Notes under the pieces: generated by a model | Told to the model about the DNA's origin: nothing | Seen by the model: only the letters and a program-made list of their open reading frames with translations | Databases searched by the model: none | Program-made: the position numbers and the translations under genes | NCBI GenBank assembly: GCA_016190985.1 | Contig: JACPPI010000001.1 | Coordinates: 62,001 to 126,000, forward strand | DNA length: 64,000 nucleotides | Reading direction: 5' to 3' | Source of the DNA: Opitutia bacterium | GTDB lineage: Bacteria > Verrucomicrobiota > Verrucomicrobiia > Opitutales > Opitutaceae | Shown: one piece after another, positions 59,357-64,000 of the stretch | How positions within the stretch are numbered: the stretch's first letter is position 1 | How the letters are laid out: the number at the start of each line of letters is the position of its first letter

Positions 59357-59427
59357 GGGTGGAACCCGGCCTCTGGACGGGTTGCTGGGATACAGCCGGA
59401 AGCGCGTCCGGAGGCCGCGCTCCACCC
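59357..59427. repeat. Palindromic repeat, family D
   Basis: GGGTGGAACCCGGCCTCTGG at the left, GAGGCCGCGCTCCACCC at the right. Sister of 26938-27029. Lies between the terminator and ruvA. Confidence 0.8.
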
Positions 59428-59436
59428 TGAGCCATT

Positions 59437-60048
59437 TCAACCCAGCGCTTTCTTGATCAGCGCCTCGGTGGAGGCTTTGGTCCCGAGCGCCACCCAGGCT
59501 TGGCGCACGGCCTTGTCCGCGTCGGCGGCCTTGTAGCCGAGCGCCGTGAGCGCCAGCACGGCGTCGCGAATCTTGTTTTCGCCGGCGGGAGCCGCGGCGG
59601 TGGCCGTCGTCGCGGCTCCCGCCGCCGCGTGGCCGAAATCAGCCGGGTTCAGTTTGTCGCGCAATTCCATGACGAGGCGCTCGGCGGTTTTTTTGCCGAT
59701 GCCGGGGCACTTGGCGAGCAGGCCGACATCGCCGGCTGCGATCGCGCCCTTGAGGGTGGGGAGCGAGAGCTTGCTCAGGACGCTGAGCGCCATCTTCGGG
59801 CCGACACCGGTGACTTTCTCCACCAGCAGGCGGAAAAAATCGCGCTCCGCCTCGGTCGCGAAGCCGTAGAGCGTCGCCGAATCCTCGCGATAGACCGCGA
59901 GCGTGTGGAGCTTCACCGCCGCACCGGACGAGGGGAGCCGCTCCGCTGTGGTGACGGGAATGTGGACTTCGTAGCCGATGCCGCCGGTCTCGATGACGGC
60001 GGACAGCGGGGTCGCGGAAACGAGGACGCCGGAGACGGAGGTGATCAT
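59437..60048 (-). CDS. ruvA: Holliday junction DNA helicase RuvA
   Basis: 203 residues: OB domain (MITSVSGVLVSATPLSAVIE, GIGYEVHIPVTTAERLPSSG), helix-hairpin-helix region (LLVEKVTGVGPKMALSVLSK, LAKCPGIGKKTAERLVMELR) and the flexible C-terminal domain (IRDAVLALTALGYKAADADK, AVRQAWVALG) that binds RuvB. Overlaps dapB by 4 bases. ruvB and ruvC are not in the window, so ruvA has been separated from its usual partners. Confidence 0.96.
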   Translation of the reverse strand: MITSVSGVLVSATPLSAVIETGGIGYEVHIPVTTAERLPSSGAAVKLHTLAVYREDSATLYGFATEAERDFFRLLVEKVTGVGPKMALSVLSKLSLPTLKGAIAAGDVGLLAKCPGIGKKTAERLVMELRDKLNPADFGHAAAGAATTATAAAPAGENKIRDAVLALTALGYKAADADKAVRQAWVALGTKASTEALIKKALG

Positions 60049-60776
60049 GTGAGGCCGAGCACGTCCTGCATGTCGTAGAGGCCGGGCTTCTGTTTGACAA
60101 CCCAGTGCGCGGCGCGGAGAGCACCGCAGGCAAAGATGACCCGGTCGCCGGCCTTGTGGGTCAGCTCCAGGCGCTCGCCGAGCGCGGCGAACAGCACGGT
60201 GTGCTCGCCCACGACATCGCCGCCCCGCAGGGCGTGCACGCCCACTTCGGAGGACTTGCGCTCGCCGGTGAGGCCGGAGCGGCCGTGGCGCAGGGCCTTC
60301 GCGGTCAGCTTGCGCTCCTCGAGGATGATCTCAAGCAGACGGGCGGCGGTGCCGCTCGGGGCGTCCTGCTTGAAGCGGTGGTGCATCTCCACGACCTCGA
60401 CGTCGTAGTCGGCCCCGAGCACGGCGGCGGCGCGACGCGTGAGGGCGAACAGCAGGTTCACGCCGACGGAGAAATTGCCGGCCCACACGCAGGGCACCTT
60501 GCCCGCCAGTGTCCGCAGGCGCTTCTTCTCGGCGGCGCTGTGCCCGGTGGTGCCGATGACCACCGGTTTCGCATTCGCGACCGCCAGCTCCAGCAATTGG
60601 CCGGTGGCGGAGGGCGAGCTGAAATCGATGATCACATCGCAGCCGGCGACATGCCGGGCCGGGTTGTCACCGGCGTCGTCGGTCGCGTGGATGACGGCAT
60701 TCATCTCGCCGGCCACGCCGGCAATGGCGCGGCCCATGCGGCCCCTGGCTCCGTGGAGGAGAATCTTGAGCGGCAT
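60045..60776 (-). CDS. dapB: 4-hydroxy-tetrahydrodipicolinate reductase
   Basis: 243 residues. NAD(P)H-dependent step of diaminopimelate/lysine synthesis. Rossmann motif LLHGARGRMGRAIAGVA, VIIDFSSPSATGQLLELAVA, VIGTTGHSAAEKK, and the catalytic block VVEMHHRFKQDAPSGTAARL (HHxxKxDxPSGT). Overlaps ruvA downstream and lies 4 bases after dapA. Confidence 0.97.
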   Translation of the reverse strand: MPLKILLHGARGRMGRAIAGVAGEMNAVIHATDDAGDNPARHVAGCDVIIDFSSPSATGQLLELAVANAKPVVIGTTGHSAAEKKRLRTLAGKVPCVWAGNFSVGVNLLFALTRRAAAVLGADYDVEVVEMHHRFKQDAPSGTAARLLEIILEERKLTAKALRHGRSGLTGERKSSEVGVHALRGGDVVGEHTVLFAALGERLELTHKAGDRVIFACGALRAAHWVVKQKPGLYDMQDVLGLT

Positions 60777-60780
60777 GGGC

Positions 60781-61674
60781 TCAGCCCCTGTTGAAGGCCG
60801 CGACGGTGGCGAGCACGGTCTTGCGGCTGGCGGCGCTCAGCGGGCAGAGCGGCGGCCGCACTTCTTCCGAGCCGATGTGGCCGGCCCGTTGCATCGCGAG
60901 CTTTATCGGCGCGGGGTTGGACTCGATGAACATGTGCTTGAACACGGGATAAAGCCGGCGGTGCAGCGCGCGGGCCTTGGCGTAGTCGTGCGCCAGGGCG
61001 TGCGCGACGAGCTTGCCGACTTCGCGGGGGTAGAGGTTGCTGACGACACTGACCACACCTTGCGCGCCCACGGCCATGAAGGGGAGAATGAGACTGTCAT
61101 CGCCGCTGAGCACCGTGACAGAGTCGCCGAGCGCCGAGATGATCTGGTCCACCCGGTCCACGCTGCCCCCGGCCTCCTTGATGTGGGCGACATGCGGAAA
61201 CCGCGCGCGGAGGCGTTCGATGACCGGCACGCCGATCTCCACGCCGCAGCGGCCGGGGATGGAGTAAAGGATGATCGGCTTCTCCGTCGCCTCGGCGATC
61301 AGGGCGAAATGGCGGAACAGTCCCTCCTGGGTCGGCCGGTTGTAATAGGGCGCGACCACCAGCATGCCGTCGGCCCCGGCCTCGTCGGCCGCCTCGGTGA
61401 GGTCGATGGCCTCGCGCGTCGAGTTGGAGCCCGTGCCGGCGATGACCGGCACGCGGCCGCGCGCCGCCTCGATGGCGCAGCGGACGATGTCCATGTGCTC
61501 GATGTGCGAGACGGTCGGCGATTCGCCGGTGGTGCCGACCGGCACCAGGCCGCTGATGCCCGCCTTGATCTGAGACTCGACCAGCCGGCGCAGCTCGGCG
61601 TAGGCCACGGCCCCGTGGCGGAAGGGCGTGACCAGCGCGGTGTAGGTGCCGGTGAAGGTGCGGGGGCGATTCAT
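60781..61674 (-). CDS. dapA: 4-hydroxy-tetrahydrodipicolinate synthase
   Basis: 297 residues of the pyruvate-dependent lyase family. TGTYTALVTPFRHGAVAYAE, LVPVGTTGESPTVSHIEH, VIAGTGSNSTREAIDLTEAA, APYYNRPTQEGLFRHFALIA, Schiff-base Lys in PHVAHIKEAGGSVDRVD and GVVSVVSNLYPREVGKLV. First gene of the dapA-dapB-ruvA operon. Divergent from the pilT-like gene. Confidence 0.97.
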   Translation of the reverse strand: MNRPRTFTGTYTALVTPFRHGAVAYAELRRLVESQIKAGISGLVPVGTTGESPTVSHIEHMDIVRCAIEAARGRVPVIAGTGSNSTREAIDLTEAADEAGADGMLVVAPYYNRPTQEGLFRHFALIAEATEKPIILYSIPGRCGVEIGVPVIERLRARFPHVAHIKEAGGSVDRVDQIISALGDSVTVLSGDDSLILPFMAVGAQGVVSVVSNLYPREVGKLVAHALAHDYAKARALHRRLYPVFKHMFIESNPAPIKLAMQRAGHIGSEEVRPPLCPLSAASRKTVLATVAAFNRG

Positions 61675-61752
61675 TGGAAAGTTACCTTGAACGATGCATG
61701 GAGACCTTGTATCGAAAGCACAGCTTTAATGCCGGTTCACGCATAAAATATC

Positions 61753-62847
61753 ATGAGCACCACCCTGCATACCGAAATCATCAACGATCTGCTGAAACTG
61801 GCCGTCGAGAGCGGCGCGAGCGACATCGTGATCAAGTCCGAGAAGCCGGGCTACCTGCGCCTGGGCGGCAAGCTCCGGCCGGTCGAGATGGACCCCATCA
61901 CCTGCGACACGGCGCAGGCCTGGGTCGACGAGCATGTGCCGCGCATCTTCAAGGGCAAATGGGAGAAGGACGCGCAGGTGGACTTCGCCTACGCGGCGGA
62001 CGATGTCGGGCGCTTCCGCGTGAACGCCTTTCACCAGCGCGGCCTCGTGAGCGTCGTTCTGCGTCATATCAAGAGCCGGCCGCCGACCTTTGCCGACCTG
62101 AAGATCGAGCCGGACACCTTCATCAAGATGGCGCAGGCCAAGGACGGCATCCTGCTCGTCTGCGGCGCCACCGGCTCCGGCAAGAGCTCGACGATGGCCG
62201 CCATGCTCAACTGGATCAACCAGAACCTCGACAAGCACATCGTCACCATCGAGGACCCGATCGAATACACCTTCAGCGACGAGAAGTCGCTGTTCCAGCA
62301 GCGCGAGATCGGGCTCGACGTGCCGAGCTTCGAACTGGCGATCAAGTCCGTGCTGCGCCAGAATCCCGACATCATCCTCATCGGCGAAATGCGCGACCGC
62401 GAGACCTTCGAGACCGCCATCTCGGCCGCCGAGACGGGCCACCTGGTCATCTCGACCATGCACGCCGCCACCGTGAAGCAGTCGCTGACCCGCCTGTTTG
62501 AGTTCTTCCCGCCGGAGCAGATCGAGCAGGCGCGCCGCCAGATCGCCGGCACCTTGCGCGGCTTCATCTGCCAGAAGCTGATCCCGGCGCTGGAAGGCGG
62601 CGGACGCTACGCGGCGCACGAGATCCTGGTGGCCGACGCCACCGTGAGCAACCTGATCCTCGACGGCCACAACGACAAGATCCAGCAGCTCCTCGAGTCG
62701 GCTTCCGACCAGGGCTCGAAGTCCTTCAACAAGGATCTCTACCGCATGATCAAGGAGGGCAAGATCAGCAAGGCCGACGGCATGCGCTTCTCGCCAAACG
62801 CGCCGGCGCTGGAGATGAATCTGAAGGGCATCTTCTTCAAAACCTGA
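61753..62847 (+). CDS. pilT: PilT/PilU-type type IV pilus retraction ATPase
   Basis: 364 residues: N-terminal PAS-like domain (LKLAVESGASDIVIKSEKPG), Walker A in LLVCGATGSGKSSTMAAMLN, Asp box HIVTIEDPIEYTFSDEKSLF, Walker B PDIILIGEMRDRETFETAIS, His box GHLVISTMHAATVKQSLTRL and FFPPEQIEQARRQIAGTLRG. PilU-like versus PilT-like cannot be settled; the end FSPNAPALEMNLKGIFFKT with a longer C-terminus leans toward PilU. Drives pilus retraction. No other pil gene in the window. Confidence 0.92.
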   Translation: MSTTLHTEIINDLLKLAVESGASDIVIKSEKPGYLRLGGKLRPVEMDPITCDTAQAWVDEHVPRIFKGKWEKDAQVDFAYAADDVGRFRVNAFHQRGLVSVVLRHIKSRPPTFADLKIEPDTFIKMAQAKDGILLVCGATGSGKSSTMAAMLNWINQNLDKHIVTIEDPIEYTFSDEKSLFQQREIGLDVPSFELAIKSVLRQNPDIILIGEMRDRETFETAISAAETGHLVISTMHAATVKQSLTRLFEFFPPEQIEQARRQIAGTLRGFICQKLIPALEGGGRYAAHEILVADATVSNLILDGHNDKIQQLLESASDQGSKSFNKDLYRMIKEGKISKADGMRFSPNAPALEMNLKGIFFKT

Positions 62848-62918
62848 CGGCCAGGCCGCGGGGAATTTTTAGGGCTTGGTTTTTGGGCGGCGGACCGGTT
62901 TAACCGCTCCTTTCATCT

Positions 62919-63824
62919 ATGTCACTCGCTCTGATTTTCGCCGGACAAGGTGCCCAAAAAACGGGCATGGGGAAGTCCTTGCATGAAGGTTCCGCGGCCG
63001 CCCGGGCCCTCTACGACGAGGCCGACGGGGTGCTGGGCTGGGACTTGAGGAAGATCAGCTTCGAGGGCCCGGAGGCCGAGCTGACCCAGACCAAGGTCTG
63101 TCAGCCGGCGCTTTTCGTCCACGGGCTGGCCGTCGTGGCCGCGTTGCGTGAGGCTGGGAAACTGCCGGAGGCGAAGTTTGCCCTGGGCCTGAGCCTCGGC
63201 GAGGTCACGGCGCTGACGGCGGCGGGCGTCTTTGACTTTGCCACCGGCCTCAAGGTTGTCGCCGAGCGCGGGCGCCTGATGCAGCTGGCCTGCGAGAAAT
63301 CGGTCGGAGGCATGGCGGCCATCATCGGCGAGGAGCGCGCCAAGGTCGCGGAGCTGTGCGCCGCGTTCGACCTCGAGGCCGCCAATTTCAACGCGCCCGG
63401 CCAGATCATCGTCTCGGGCGACAAGTCCAAGGTCGACGCACTGGTGGCCGCCGCGAAGGACAAGGGCCTCAAGCGCGTCATGGCGCTCAACGTCGCCGGC
63501 GCCTACCACAGCCGCCTGATGGAGCCGGCGCGCGCCGCGTTTGCCGCCTATCTGGCGGGCGTGAATTTCCGCCGCCCGCGATTCGCCGTTTTCAGCAACA
63601 CCACCGGGCAGGTCGTGGCCGCGCCCGCGCAGATCCGCGAGGCGCTCGTGAAGCAGGTCGTGTCGTCGGTGCTGTGGGAGGATTGCATGCGGGCCTGCGC
63701 CGCGGCGGGCGCCACGGAATTCTGGGAGTGCGGCCCCGGCGGGGTGCTGGCCGGACTGGCGCGGCGCACCGAGAAGGCGTGGGTCGTGAAGTCATTCGCG
63801 GAGTTCGCCGACACCACCGCCTGA
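62919..63824 (+). CDS. fabD: Malonyl-CoA:ACP transacylase
   Basis: 301 residues. Transfers malonyl groups to acyl carrier protein for fatty-acid synthesis. [39 protein letters not shown], nucleophile Ser in [20 protein letters not shown] (GLSLGE in place of the usual GHSLGE), [28 protein letters not shown] and the catalytic His in [19 protein letters not shown]. The glycine-flanking His-to-Leu change next to the nucleophile is also seen in some relatives. Start ATG at 62919. Confidence 0.95.
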   Translation: MSLALIFAGQGAQKTGMGKSLHEGSAAARALYDEADGVLGWDLRKISFEGPEAELTQTKVCQPALFVHGLAVVAALREAGKLPEAKFALGLSLGEVTALTAAGVFDFATGLKVVAERGRLMQLACEKSVGGMAAIIGEERAKVAELCAAFDLEAANFNAPGQIIVSGDKSKVDALVAAAKDKGLKRVMALNVAGAYHSRLMEPARAAFAAYLAGVNFRRPRFAVFSNTTGQVVAAPAQIREALVKQVVSSVLWEDCMRACAAAGATEFWECGPGGVLAGLARRTEKAWVVKSFAEFADTTA

Positions 63825-63825
63825 G

Positions 63826-64000
63826 ATGCCCGCCAAGCTCACACGCAATTTCTGCATCATCGCGCACGTCGACCACGGCAAGACGACGCTGTCCGACCGC
63901 CTGCTCGAATACACGAGCACGATCACGAAGCGGAACATGACGGACCAGCACCTTGACTCGATGGACCTCGAGAAGGAGCGCGGCATCACGATCAAGATGC
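63826..64000 (+). CDS. lepA: Elongation factor 4 (LepA), 3' truncated by window
   Basis: The first 58 codons only: [20 protein letters not shown] (G1), [20 protein letters not shown] and [13 protein letters not shown] (G2 region). The spacing of [12 protein letters not shown] after [12 protein letters not shown] and the DSMD motif are those of LepA rather than TypA or EF-G. The gene begins 1 base after the fabD stop. Confidence 0.9.
   Translation, partial: MPAKLTRNFCIIAHVDHGKTTLSDRLLEYTSTITKRNMTDQHLDSMDLEKERGITIKM

Noticed and set aside
6180-59427. CRISPR array
   Set aside because: The many repeats are inverted and dispersed, with no regular spacer-repeat series and no cas gene.
1-64000. 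Prophage or insertion sequence
   Set aside because: No transposase, integrase, capsid or tail genes seen on either strand. The only mobile-type signals are the small palindromic elements.

Overview
The window is one contiguous high-GC chromosomal segment of a Gram-negative bacterium that makes menaquinone (menD, menB), lipid A (lpxK) and meso-diaminopimelate (dapA, dapB), and has a Pal/OmpA lipoprotein and a type IV pilus ATPase. Protein style and gene content fit Verrucomicrobiota, most likely an Opitutaceae-like lineage. Supporting points are the sparse Shine-Dalgarno sequences, the PadR plus large ABC-permease pair, the DUF1329/DUF1302 outer-membrane cluster, and the dense palindromic intergenic repeats. 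The assignment is inference from protein style, not from a marker gene. No rRNA, phage, insertion-sequence transposase or CRISPR array is visible. One tRNA (Lys-TTT) is present.

Layout. 1-5.7 kb: menD (5' end cut by the window), a soluble cyclic-nucleotide-binding histidine kinase, kup and menB. 5.7-8.0 kb: an ECF sigma factor, two exported proteins and a zinc-finger anti-sigma factor on the minus strand. 8-31.7 kb: housekeeping genes (two M29 aminopeptidases, class II aldolase, topoisomerase III, class V aminotransferase, lpxK, an adenosine-deaminase-like hydrolase, an RluD-type pseudouridine synthase, ppx/gppA, rsmI, pgi, scpB, rpmA, rplU, an Mpg-type glycosylase, an MBL-fold exonuclease, an AI-2E-type permease). 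This stretch also holds a frameshifted oxidoreductase and a 50-residue lipoprotein. 31.8-34.8 kb: PadR regulator and ABC permease. 34.8-41.5 kb: RND exporter, YCF48-like protein, DUF1329 and DUF1302, a complete four-gene envelope transport cluster. 41.7-48.2 kb: uvrA, two related DUF4252-like proteins, dinB and an inositol-monophosphatase-like gene. 48.3-50.2 kb: a small accessory patch with a toxin-antitoxin-like pair, an AT-richer lipoprotein gene, a duplicated fragment of the neighbouring RNase gene and a DUF433/DUF5615 module whose toxin is frameshifted. 50.2-64 kb: beta-CASP RNase, apaG, purH, M48 and M20 peptidases, pal, a LuxR-type response regulator, tRNA-Lys, a second ECF sigma/anti-sigma pair, ruvA-dapB-dapA, pilT-like, fabD and the start of lepA.

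The most striking property is the number and variety of palindromic repeats: roughly 28 elements in more than ten sequence families in 64 kb. Two lie in frame inside conserved proteins (M29 aminopeptidase and UvrA), much like the Rickettsia palindromic elements. Several supply stop codons of neighbouring genes, at least one supplies a start codon, and one roughly 200-bp copy is flanked by a 16-bp direct repeat that looks like an insertion scar between a sigma factor gene and its downstream partner.
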